From a virus: a DNA stretch of 64,000 bases. The position numbers were made by a program, and so were the translations under genes. The stretch is from positions 284,583 through 348,582 of the IMG/VR virus record IMGVR_UViG_3300027770_000025. One strand, 5' to 3'. This document shows positions 8,243 to 16,006 of this stretch, in pieces (position 1 is the first letter of the stretch; each line of letters opens with the position of its first letter). The notes beneath the pieces are model-generated. The model ran no database searches. It was not told where the DNA came from and saw only the letters and a list, made by a program, of their open reading frames with translations.

Positions 8243-8905
8243 TTAAGCTTCTTTTTTTCCAGTCAAAGAATTCCAGAAAGTTGAAAGATAATCCATTGCT
8301 CCTTTATCAGAATTCGATTGTGATGCAGAGCTAGGGTTTCCGTAGAATTGTGATGCCTTATCTCTTGCAATACTAGAAAGCTGATTTTTGTCGGTATCAC
8401 TTAGTGATGCTAAAGCATCTCTTCCGACAGATCCTTTTGCTCCTGGTCCTCCGAATGCTTCTATTAATGCGTTCTCAATTATAGCTTTTCCTTTTTCTGA
8501 TTGTAATCCTTCTCTCAATGTTGAGTAAAGCCATCCGGTAGGTTTTATACCCATTTGGGTAGCTAAACTATCCAAACCTTTTCTTTGTATAAACTCTTGT
8601 AAAGCTTTTGCCATTAGCGGAGCAAGATAATCAACGTTAGCTTTTTCCCCTGTTAATAATTCAGGGTAATCCTCAATCGGAATCTGATCTACAACTTCCT
8701 GTACTATAACGGACATATTGGAGTTTTCTTCAACACCAATCTGTTCCATTAACTTAGCAGCAACCTTTTGCTTTATAGTTTTTCTTAGACCCTCTCCGGC
8801 AAATCCAAGTAAGCCATTAAAGAATCCGCCTAAATCGCTAAACTGGAATGATTCGTTTGTTTCTCCATCCGAAAATGAATCAAAATTTTTAATAATTCTA
8901 GACAT
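8243..8905 (-). CDS. Hypothetical probable virion protein, 220 aa
   Basis: The start MSRIIKNFDSFSDGETNESF shows the same aromatic helix followed by an NE dipeptide as other putative head proteins here. The next segment (SDLGGFFNGLLGFAGEGL) is glycine and phenylalanine rich. The rest is helical with Ala/Gln-rich parts and a GGPGAKGSVG linker. A GATATATA box lies 21 bases upstream of the ATG, which marks it as late-expressed. I do not recognise the family. Confidence 0.5.
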   Translation of the reverse strand: MSRIIKNFDSFSDGETNESFQFSDLGGFFNGLLGFAGEGLRKTIKQKVAAKLMEQIGVEENSNMSVIVQEVVDQIPIEDYPELLTGEKANVDYLAPLMAKALQEFIQRKGLDSLATQMGIKPTGWLYSTLREGLQSEKGKAIIENALIEAFGGPGAKGSVGRDALASLSDTDKNQLSSIARDKASQFYGNPSSASQSNSDKGAMDYLSTFWNSLTGKKEA

Positions 8906-8925
8906 CTATATTCTTTTATTTTATC

Positions 8926-8933
8926 TATATATC
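8926..8933 (-). promoter_or_regulatory. Late-type promoter box GATATATA
   Basis: The minus strand reads TGTGGATATATAGATAA, with the box 21 bases before the ATG at 8905. It also shares the TGG prefix with the boxes at 38784 and 57175. Confidence 0.65.
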
Positions 8934-8963
8934 CACAGAAGAATTATTAATCCAAGGGGTATG

Positions 8964-10370
8964 CTATATGTTGTCCAGAAAAAGATCCACAGCTTTTTGT
9001 CTGTATTTAAGCTTATCCTCCTTGATCTCTGGATTTTTTAATGCCTCTTTCTTCCTATTGACAACAGAGTCGGGAAGCATTGGTCCGAATGTGTCTTTTA
9101 GAATCTTTTTATCAGTTCTCCATTCGAGCGGAAGATGTAAAGCAAATCTAACTATATCAAGGTTTAAGAAGGGGCTTCTTAGCTCTAGAGTATGAGCCAT
9201 AGACATCTTATCCAATCTAGGTAAATGATAATAAGACAGTTCATCAAATACATCAGATTGCTGGGAGTCATATTCATGTATTCTTGAATATCCTCCAAAT
9301 AGCTCATCAGATCCATCACCACTTAAAACTATTCTATAACCAGATTCTTTCTTAACTGCCTCAAATAAATGATACTGCGGGATCACTGATCCTAAATCCA
9401 CCGGTGTTTCATTCCATAGCGTGTATATAAGAGCATTCTTACTTGAATCCATACTATAGTCTAGAAAATTGACAGAAGTGCTTAAATGTGCGCTTAAATC
9501 GTTTACAAACGGTGTTTCCCCATTCTCTATAGTAAACCACGTAACCTTGGCATTCATTTCTTTTAGTACCCCTGCTATAATCGAAGAATCAAGACCCCCT
9601 GATACCAAAAGTGATATTGGGTAGTTCTTAGAGACAAGTCTATTTTTTACGCTCTCAAACATCTTATCCCACAGCCAACTCATGTGTGTCTCGTAATCTG
9701 CACCTTCTAGTTCGGATATTGGTGATTCCCATGTTCTGTAATAAGGACCATATGTTTGTTCAAATAGAGGAGACGCTATATTATAAAAATAAAACGTATT
9801 AGGTAGAATCCTTTTAATCGATTTAATCGGTGTTCTGTTGTCCTTATTGTAACCCCATTTTCTGATAGCACTTATATAGGTTTCGTCTAGCTCATCCAAT
9901 ACAGTGGTAAGACCCTTGATCTCCGAACAAATCTCACCAAGATCATTCTTATAAAGGCATTTCTTTCCCAATGGATCAGTAAATGCGATTACACTTCCTT
10001 TATTAGAATCGTATATTACTACCGCCCAAAATCCATCCCATGTTTGTATATGGGGTAAATATGCAGCAGCAAAGAATTCTAGATTTCCCCCTTTATATCC
10101 GCTGAATAAACTGCATAAATATTCCGTATCAGAAGAAAATGTATTCCTGTCATAATTAAATATTTCCCCATTGAACATCAAATACACCCCGGGAGAAACT
10201 TCTCTTGGCTGATTCCATTCGTCACCATCGGATGTTTGTATAGGCAATCTATGATGACATAATGTAATCTTATCAAGTTCCTCTACAGATCTTTCAATTC
10301 CCCTATGTTTTATCGTATCTAAAATTTCAGGATGTTTATCCGCTCTAGTTGTTAATAATATTCCGCACAT
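8964..10370 (-). CDS. asnB: Asparagine synthetase (glutamine-hydrolysing)
   Basis: The protein has 468 residues, somewhat shorter than bacterial AsnB (about 550). The N-terminus MCGILL places the nucleophilic Cys at position 2, as in class II glutamine amidotransferases. It is followed by HHRLPIQ (about 39-45) and LMFNGEIFNY (about 64-73). The synthetase half has the ATP pyrophosphatase loop SGGLDSS at about 257-263 and VLSGDGSDELFGGY further on. Both half-sites look intact, so it should make asparagine from aspartate, glutamine and ATP. It could instead amidate another carboxylate, since such paralogues occur in glycan pathways. It is followed upstream by a kinase gene 6 bases away and is probably expressed with it from the promoter at 10980. 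Confidence 0.9.
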   Translation of the reverse strand: MCGILLTTRADKHPEILDTIKHRGIERSVEELDKITLCHHRLPIQTSDGDEWNQPREVSPGVYLMFNGEIFNYDRNTFSSDTEYLCSLFSGYKGGNLEFFAAAYLPHIQTWDGFWAVVIYDSNKGSVIAFTDPLGKKCLYKNDLGEICSEIKGLTTVLDELDETYISAIRKWGYNKDNRTPIKSIKRILPNTFYFYNIASPLFEQTYGPYYRTWESPISELEGADYETHMSWLWDKMFESVKNRLVSKNYPISLLVSGGLDSSIIAGVLKEMNAKVTWFTIENGETPFVNDLSAHLSTSVNFLDYSMDSSKNALIYTLWNETPVDLGSVIPQYHLFEAVKKESGYRIVLSGDGSDELFGGYSRIHEYDSQQSDVFDELSYYHLPRLDKMSMAHTLELRSPFLNLDIVRFALHLPLEWRTDKKILKDTFGPMLPDSVVNRKKEALKNPEIKEDKLKYRQKAVDLFLDNI

Positions 10371-10376
10371 GTTTTT

Positions 10377-10937
10377 TTAATTAAAAAGTATATCCTCAAA
10401 CATTGAACTAATATTGCTCACTGATTGATCGTCAAATTTATTTGTAATTGTCCATATTTTATGAAGTCCAGCTTCCTGAAACATAGATATTACTTTCTCA
10501 TAAGTGTCTCTTTCTCTTGTATCTCCATCAATGTGATCCCACTGATCTTTGCTTCTATCGGACTTATCCGGATTTTCACCATTTATATAGATTATAGTTA
10601 TCTCGTCAAGAAGTGAGTATTTCTTAACTATCCCTATTTGATCCCTAGCTTCGTCTTCTGTTATTCTACCCTCAAGCAATCCCCACACTAAGACAGTTAA
10701 TATTCCTCTATCATGTATGAATGATTCCCCGGGGATGTCCTTTGCTAACTGCATAAGCATAAACTCTTTACCTAATGAAAATGCATGTGCTTCTTTGCTA
10801 TCCTCACTTTTTAGATTTAAGTCGGCAAAGAAATTGGCAAACTTAAACTGAAATCTTGGGATGCTAAAAGATTCTGAGATATATTCAGATAAAAATGTCT
10901 TGCCTGAATTTCTTGGGCCTTCGAATACGTATACCAT
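10377..10937 (-). CDS. P-loop nucleotide kinase
   Basis: I place the start at the ATG at 10937 (MVYVFEGPRNSGKTF). The frame is open further up, but there it runs through a perfect hairpin (10952-10976) and a promoter box, so the longer forms are unlikely. Walker A is GPRNSGKT near the N-terminus and a DRG appears at the usual second-motif position (SFIHDRG). The rest has the charged lid (SDRSKDQW) and the size of a deoxynucleotide or polynucleotide kinase. The family is the thymidylate-kinase-like P-loop group, and the substrate is unknown. It heads a short early operon with the asparagine synthetase. Confidence 0.7.
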   Translation of the reverse strand: MVYVFEGPRNSGKTFLSEYISESFSIPRFQFKFANFFADLNLKSEDSKEAHAFSLGKEFMLMQLAKDIPGESFIHDRGILTVLVWGLLEGRITEDEARDQIGIVKKYSLLDEITIIYINGENPDKSDRSKDQWDHIDGDTRERDTYEKVISMFQEAGLHKIWTITNKFDDQSVSNISSMFEDILFN

Positions 10938-10951
10938 ATATTTCTTTTTAT

Positions 10952-10976
10952 GGTGGAACATCGCACATGTTCCACC
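10952..10976 (-). promoter_or_regulatory. 5'-leader hairpin of the kinase/asnB transcript
   Basis: A 10-bp perfect inverted repeat (GGTGGAACAT / ATGTTCCACC) encloses a 5-base loop. The TAnnTTTG box is only 3 bases away, so transcription would start at or inside the hairpin and the RNA would begin with it. The likely ATG lies about 14 bases after the stem. There is no T-run, so it is not a terminator. It may protect the 5' end or act as a protein-binding operator. Confidence 0.6.
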
Positions 10977-10979
10977 TAG

Positions 10980-10987
10980 CAAATATA
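10980..10987 (-). promoter_or_regulatory. Early promoter, Bacteroidota type (TATATTTG)
   Basis: The minus strand shows CCCCGTACTAATTTATTATA followed by TTTG. TATATTTG matches the TAnnTTTG -7 box. A CCGT lies 18 bases before the TTTG, shared with the promoters at 24779, 31262 and (as TCGT) 44221. Confidence 0.7.
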
Positions 10988-11012
10988 ATAAATTAGTACG
11001 GGGAAAGCACGA

Positions 11013-11044
11013 AAAACCCCGATCTTTATTAAAATCGGGGTTTT
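11013..11044 (-). terminator. Intrinsic terminator after the 825-residue gene
   Basis: An 11-bp stem (AAAACCCCGAT / ATCGGGGTTTT) with a 10-base loop stands just after the stop at 11047. On the minus strand it ends in a T-run, isolating the head block from the kinase/asnB promoter. Confidence 0.85.
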
Positions 11045-11046
11045 AT

Positions 11047-13524
11047 TTATTTTGCGTCAATGTTGACGCATTTAAAAGGTGATTGCTGGGGTATCTCATC
11101 GAATGAAGTTGAATTCATTCTTTTAACGTGTGTTGCTATGCTAGGATAAATGTCAGCAGCTATATAATAGCAGTTATTACCTAGGATGTTTTTTATTCCA
11201 CTATCAGACCCTTTCATGTTACTCAATGTACCAATTCCCTCAAGTGCAGATGACACCTGTCTTTTTGAAGTTGTTTTCCTTTTCTTAATATCATCATACT
11301 CACCTACAATGATTTTAGATCCTTCATAAGTTAATAAAGGTCCGCTGTCCGAGTCATCTTCAGTTAGACCAAATATACTATCCTTAGATATTCTTTTAGC
11401 TGTAGAAGATCCTAAAACATTATCATTAATCCATTTTATACAGCTTACAAATTTGCTTCCATCGAAGGTAACACAGTTAGCTATCATTACGAGGAAGTTG
11501 TTGATAGCAACAAATTCTTCCTTACCTAAATCTGGGCTTCTGTCACTTTTTTGTAAAGCAATATTGAAAGCTCTAGATATATCGCTCTTAAGATTATCAT
11601 AATCAATAAAAGGAATTTCTTTATTCTTGATAGACGATTCCATCATTTCAAAAGGTCCGGAAAGATCTAGATCATCATTATCTGAATTTTTATTAATTAA
11701 TTGTTTTATACCATCATATCTAAACTGGGGTCTAATCATACCAAATGTTGTCCAGCCTTTAAGATAATTTCTAAGAAATTCCGTTGCGTCTTCGTTACCT
11801 AGTGTTTTAATCTGTCTAGTCTCTGCCCATTTATTCCAGTTGCATGGGGTTTTTAATGACGATGACCCTAGGTTGATATTATAAACTGCACCTTTAGCAA
11901 AAAAGTATGAAAATTCTTCCGCTGGTTTAGCTTTATCTAAAGCTAAATTCCAATCTTTTATAAATTCTGTGCTGTAGGATGATTTAAGAGATCCGTCCTG
12001 CTTAACAAAATCCTCAGACTCCACTTTTATATTATACTCAGATCTAAGCTTTTTAGCTAATCCCCGTACTCCTGACGCTGATTTTGCATCAGATGATCCA
12101 GATGATTTTTCTGGAGATGCTATTGCTCCTTGAGCTTTGTATTGAACAGCTAGCTCCTTTTCGAAGTCAGAATTGTTGATAATAATTTTACCCTCATTAA
12201 CACTAGAGAATAATTCAGAAATACTTTTAACATATCCTGAATTAGATGTGCTCTCATGCATTTTTGTTCCTATCATGTGCAAAGCTGCATTAATGGCTTT
12301 CCTATTCTTAGCTGAAACCCAATCAGAAGCAATTATATCAGTTAACAATGCTTGGTCTATCTGACCACTTGCATTTTTATTACCTGATAATTTTTGGATA
12401 GTTGAGATAACAGAAGTTGTAGCTGGGCCATATTTTCCATTAGGACCTCCTTTAGATTTTATCAGCTTACCTGCAGAAGTTATACCGTCACAAAGTGCAG
12501 TTTGAATAGCAAAGATTAATCCGCTTCCTTTTATCTTCTTATCAGAATCTGAATCCCCTCTTTTTAAAGGAAAAATAGCTTTAGCAGTTTCTACTTCTTT
12601 AACCTCATTTTCATCCTTGATAACCCTAACCGCTATTCCATACTGTGTCTTTGCTCTAGTCATAAGATCTAGTGCTTGACTAACTAAATTAGTAACATCA
12701 GAATATGTTGTATAAACTTCTTCATCATCCTCTAATTTTTGTAAAGACCTATTTGCTGTTTGGATCATAGTGTTGTTAAATTCTTCTTGAAATTTATCAA
12801 CTTGCTTTTCTAATTCTTCAAGCATTTTTCTATCCTTGTCGCCACCATCTGTATTATCTAAAGTCTTTCTCTTCTCGTCAAGATCTAAAAATGTTCTTTT
12901 CCAATCCCTTCCGTATCCTGATTTTTGATCTTTACCCTCAGAAGAACTTATTAAATTAGTAAGTAATTTTTTTAGATTATCAACTCTTCTTTTATACCCA
13001 GTGAAAATAGATTCATTTAGTATATCATCAAATTCAAATCCTTCGCTGTCATTTAGCTTTTCAGCTTCTTCTTCTGCTTGTTTAGCTATATTGTCTATCG
13101 AATTCTGAAGTTTAGTTGTAGCCATCTTAAACTGCTTAAATATAACATCATCTTTAGATTTAGAAATTTCCGAAGTCCTATCAAGTGCTTCAGCAAATTT
13201 ATATAAGCTCTCTAGATACAGTCTTTTAGCTTCAGCATATTTAGAATTTGCTAGATCATTATCGTCTGCGTAGTCGATCAATTTAGCGGTTAAAGATTTT
13301 ACAGTTTTAGAACTTGCAACATCAGAAAGCTTAAGTCTAATAACATCGGGATTTCTATCTCTCTTAGGAGCTAGGTCAAAGGTTAATATCTTGAAAGCAT
13401 TCAAAGCATTATCGCAAACCTTAACAAGCAAAGAATCTACTTGTTCATTTTCTAATAGCTTACTATAATACCCTTCTAATAGCTGTTTAGCTACCTGATT
13501 GTGAATATATGGATTATTGTTCAT
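11047..13524 (-). CDS. Large virion-type protein with possible peptidoglycan-binding-like domain
   Basis: This 825-residue protein is not recognised by name. The first 300 residues are helical and charged, with coiled-coil character. At about residues 165-175 it has FDDILNESIFTGYK, where LNE followed by S-I-F repeats the cleavage-like LNE/GIF pattern of the two genes upstream. The middle contains KYGPATTSVISTIQKLSG (about residues 366-383), which resembles a peptidoglycan-binding type 1 repeat. The C-terminal half looks globular. It is the last gene of a four-gene late operon behind the capsid gene and is closed by a strong terminator. An internal-head or ejected protein is a reasonable guess. 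Confidence 0.5.
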   Translation of the reverse strand: MNNNPYIHNQVAKQLLEGYYSKLLENEQVDSLLVKVCDNALNAFKILTFDLAPKRDRNPDVIRLKLSDVASSKTVKSLTAKLIDYADDNDLANSKYAEAKRLYLESLYKFAEALDRTSEISKSKDDVIFKQFKMATTKLQNSIDNIAKQAEEEAEKLNDSEGFEFDDILNESIFTGYKRRVDNLKKLLTNLISSSEGKDQKSGYGRDWKRTFLDLDEKRKTLDNTDGGDKDRKMLEELEKQVDKFQEEFNNTMIQTANRSLQKLEDDEEVYTTYSDVTNLVSQALDLMTRAKTQYGIAVRVIKDENEVKEVETAKAIFPLKRGDSDSDKKIKGSGLIFAIQTALCDGITSAGKLIKSKGGPNGKYGPATTSVISTIQKLSGNKNASGQIDQALLTDIIASDWVSAKNRKAINAALHMIGTKMHESTSNSGYVKSISELFSSVNEGKIIINNSDFEKELAVQYKAQGAIASPEKSSGSSDAKSASGVRGLAKKLRSEYNIKVESEDFVKQDGSLKSSYSTEFIKDWNLALDKAKPAEEFSYFFAKGAVYNINLGSSSLKTPCNWNKWAETRQIKTLGNEDATEFLRNYLKGWTTFGMIRPQFRYDGIKQLINKNSDNDDLDLSGPFEMMESSIKNKEIPFIDYDNLKSDISRAFNIALQKSDRSPDLGKEEFVAINNFLVMIANCVTFDGSKFVSCIKWINDNVLGSSTAKRISKDSIFGLTEDDSDSGPLLTYEGSKIIVGEYDDIKKRKTTSKRQVSSALEGIGTLSNMKGSDSGIKNILGNNCYYIAADIYPSIATHVKRMNSTSFDEIPQQSPFKCVNIDAK

Positions 13525-13538
13525 AATTTATTAATCTT

Positions 13539-13811
13539 TTAGTATATATTTTCTTTAGGCCCAGCAGCATCCTTACCCGTATTGTTCTTTTGTATTTCAG
13601 CTGAAAGCGTTTTCATCAAAACCGATATTTCCTGATATATTCCAGCCTGTTGGTTTATACTTGCTATCTCTGAAGCAGTATCTCCAGGTTTTTTAGAATT
13701 CTTAGCATTTTTAATTGCATCAAATTTTTGGGAAAGAGTTGTTTTTATTCCCTGTATTTTGGTCTCCCCGCTGTCTTCCTCGTTAATAACGAATTCTCTA
13801 TATTTAAGCAT
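13539..13811 (-). CDS. Small head-region protein, 90 aa, capsid-targeting-like start
   Basis: The ATG at 13811 is preferred because it overlaps the stop of the upstream gene in the compact form ATGCTTAA. The longer reading from 13823 would overlap by 20 bases. The protein starts MLKYREFVINEEDSG, very like the T4 capsid targeting sequence MKTYQEFIAEA, which ends at the gp21 cut site. Here INE is the possible cut. The rest is a short helical segment rich in Lys and Gln. By analogy it may be a small internal or core protein processed in the prohead. This is inferred from similarity of pattern only. Confidence 0.55.
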   Translation of the reverse strand: MLKYREFVINEEDSGETKIQGIKTTLSQKFDAIKNAKNSKKPGDTASEIASINQQAGIYQEISVLMKTLSAEIQKNNTGKDAAGPKENIY

Positions 13812-14739
13812 ACTTTCTAGCAATTGTTATTTTAGATCTTAGATCTCTTATCTCATCCATATACTTCTCTCTAATCTCCTTTATTCTTTTAGAAGCTAGT
13901 TCTCTTGCTCGATCCGGACTGGCTGAATTTTCAACTTCTTTATTTAGGATGTCCCTTTCCATATCCATAGCAACATATCTGTCGTTCCTCTCTTTTAAAA
14001 GGAAAGAAACAAGTTTTTTTCCTTGAGCTGGAACGTATTCTTTTATAGCATTTGTAAATTCGACTAAAGGAAGTTTAGCTACGAATTCAAACGAGGCATC
14101 GCTTTCATTCCCTGATTTAGTATAATTATCTGGACCTGATGTTGATTTAGTTGATCCTGATTTATCCTTAAATCTCTCCCCTGCTTCAATGTCTTTAGTC
14201 ATCAGGTTTCCGTACTTATTTCTGAAGTCAATATCTTTCTGCTTAGCTTTTAATAATGCTGCTTTATATTTAGAGTATAATGATCCAGAAAGCGAAGAAT
14301 CTGCTAGGTTTTTAGCTCTCTTATACATCTCCTCAGCTATATCAGCATCAACTTTTGTTTTAAGCTTTTCCCAATATATTCTAACTCTTTTATTATCGCT
14401 TATGACATCTCTAACCTTAGTGAATATGCTTTCCGTCTTCTTCTCGTGAGATCTAGACTGAGCATCCATTAACTCATTATTTCTTTGAATCAAACGATCG
14501 ATTCTTTTTATCTCTGCAGGATCGCTTTTGGTTTGGGATCTTTCTAGATCTAACTTATCGATCTCAACATTAATATCTTCCCATTTTTCAACATATTCAA
14601 GCTCTGCTGATCTGTACTCATTAGCTAATTTATCTAGTGATTCTATACTGCCACCAAAAGTTCCACTTAGCCAGTTTTTTATAGTGTCGAATATGCCAGC
14701 TTCATTTAAGCTGTCCCATTCTTTAAATTTTAAAGTCAT
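13804..14739 (-). CDS. Coiled-coil head-region protein, paralogue of 14742-15890
   Basis: This 311-residue protein starts MTLKFKEWDSLNEAGIFDTI. The LNE-A junction is a good match to the gp21 cleavage rule ((L/I)xE then a small residue). The mature part would begin AGIFDTIKNWLSG, then continues as a long charged coiled coil with repeated E/K/L segments. It shares this layout (cut site, GIF, hydrophobic helix, about 120-residue coiled coil, then a RIYWEK-type turn) with the next gene, so the two are probably ancient duplicates. They follow the capsid gene in a late operon and are candidates for the prohead core or internal proteins. Confidence 0.55.
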   Translation of the reverse strand: MTLKFKEWDSLNEAGIFDTIKNWLSGTFGGSIESLDKLANEYRSAELEYVEKWEDINVEIDKLDLERSQTKSDPAEIKRIDRLIQRNNELMDAQSRSHEKKTESIFTKVRDVISDNKRVRIYWEKLKTKVDADIAEEMYKRAKNLADSSLSGSLYSKYKAALLKAKQKDIDFRNKYGNLMTKDIEAGERFKDKSGSTKSTSGPDNYTKSGNESDASFEFVAKLPLVEFTNAIKEYVPAQGKKLVSFLLKERNDRYVAMDMERDILNKEVENSASPDRARELASKRIKEIREKYMDEIRDLRSKITIARKYA

Positions 14740-14741
14740 AC

Positions 14742-15890
14742 CTAGTTGTTTAGTTTATCTTTTGCAGTTCTTAATTTACTGGCGTCAATATTACCTGAAG
14801 GAGTAACGAATACATCAGAAATTATTTTCTTAGTTCCTGAGTTTGCATCTTCACCATCAGCTATTCCTTGATTTATCATATTAGTTAACTTTGTGAACTC
14901 TTGCTCCTTGCTTAATGTCTTATCTATATCAGATTCAGTTTTGCCTAGATTCCTGAATAATTTTAATAGATTTTTCTTAGAATCCAAAGCTGAGCTAAGT
15001 TCAAGTAATTCAATCTTAGATTTTTCTATGTAAGATTTGCTAACCTTATCTGGATTAGCACCTATTCTTTTCTCCAATACTGTTAACTTTCTCTCGATAT
15101 TTGCTCTTAAATCAGCAATATCTTTTTCAAGTTCCTTTTTTCTCTCGATGATATCTTTTCCTCTTCTCCCCGCAACCTTTTTCTTTTCCTTTTCCGAATC
15201 TAAGGAAAGGTCCTCCGTATCGGGTCCATTATCCTTCTTTTCTTCTTCCGATTTTTTATCCATTTGATCTTTCAGATTCTGAGCTTTCTCTTCTGCTTCT
15301 TTCTTTTTAGCATTAATCTTATCCTGAAACTTCTTGATGTCTACGTCGTCAGCTTTATCCCTAGCCAATTTATATTCAAGTTCAGCTAATGCAATTTCAT
15401 CGTCTGCTCTTCCTGCCTCGTAATACTCTCTTCTTCTAGTGTTATTATCAATAACCTTAGAGACGAAATCTTTTGCTTTTTTTATCTTAAGTGAATGCGA
15501 CTTAATGAAAGTTTCAAACTCTTTCGTTTTAACGTCTCTTTCTCTTTCAACAGAGCTTATTTTTCCCTTGTCGTTTATTGAACTTAAACCATCTATTTCA
15601 GATTCCAGTTTTTCGATATTTTCTTCGAAATTTGCTCTTTTCTCGATAGCATCAATTTCTAAATCTACAAGAAGCTTTCTTGCCTTATCGATCATTCCTA
15701 CCCTAGATAAAGAGCCTAAGAAAAACTTAGAAAGTGAATTTTTAAGGTAGTCACCAAAGATGCCTTCGTTTACTGTGTGATTGGGTTCTGATCTCTCTAG
15801 GGAAGCAAACTCCTCACTAAGTTCACGGTCTACAGTTTCTATCAGAGACTCGTATTTTTTAAAATCATTAAAAGATGGTAGATTCTTCAT
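14742..15890 (-). CDS. Coiled-coil head-region protein, paralogue of 13804-14739
   Basis: This 382-residue protein begins MKNLPSFNDFKKYESLIE, an aromatic targeting-type helix. A second region about 40 residues in has HTVNEGIFGDYLKNSL. VNE-G followed by GIF aligns with the cut-site region of the neighbour. The middle and C-terminal parts are a long coiled coil with KKE and EEK runs and a disordered acidic linker (DNGPDTEDLSLDSEKEKK). A GATATATA box lies 27 bases before the ATG, making it the first gene of the late operon 15890-11047. Core or internal head protein is the likely role. Confidence 0.55.
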   Translation of the reverse strand: MKNLPSFNDFKKYESLIETVDRELSEEFASLERSEPNHTVNEGIFGDYLKNSLSKFFLGSLSRVGMIDKARKLLVDLEIDAIEKRANFEENIEKLESEIDGLSSINDKGKISSVERERDVKTKEFETFIKSHSLKIKKAKDFVSKVIDNNTRRREYYEAGRADDEIALAELEYKLARDKADDVDIKKFQDKINAKKKEAEEKAQNLKDQMDKKSEEEKKDNGPDTEDLSLDSEKEKKKVAGRRGKDIIERKKELEKDIADLRANIERKLTVLEKRIGANPDKVSKSYIEKSKIELLELSSALDSKKNLLKLFRNLGKTESDIDKTLSKEQEFTKLTNMINQGIADGEDANSGTKKIISDVFVTPSGNIDASKLRTAKDKLNN

Positions 15891-15916
15891 TACAAAACAA
15901 TACTTTTTTTATATTG

Positions 15917-15924
15917 TATATATC
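15917..15924 (-). promoter_or_regulatory. Late-type promoter box GATATATA
   Basis: The minus strand reads AATTGGATATATACAATA, 27 bases before the ATG at 15890. It lies directly after the capsid terminator and so restarts late transcription for the internal-protein operon. Confidence 0.65.
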
Positions 15925-15960
15925 CAATTGGAATTTTTATTCTTAACCAGGAAGCACAAA

Positions 15961-15988
15961 AAAACCCTAGGATAAATCCTAGGGTTTT
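15961..15988 (-). terminator. Intrinsic terminator of the major capsid gene
   Basis: A 12-bp perfect stem (AAAACCCTAGGA / TCCTAGGGTTTT) encloses a 4-base loop and is followed by T-rich sequence on the minus strand, 18 bases after the capsid stop. Confidence 0.9.
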
Positions 15989-16006
15989 AATTATGCGTGA
16001 GTTAGA

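Noticed and set aside
10938-10982. Longer N-terminus of the P-loop kinase (TTG or ATG starts)
   Set aside because: These starts lie inside the promoter or the leader hairpin; the ATG at 10937 fits the leader and the kinase fold.
14189-15750. Several plus-strand open frames opposite the coiled-coil genes
   Set aside because: They are Ser/Leu/Phe-rich antisense frames produced by Glu/Lys-rich coding on the minus strand, without leaders, promoters or motifs.
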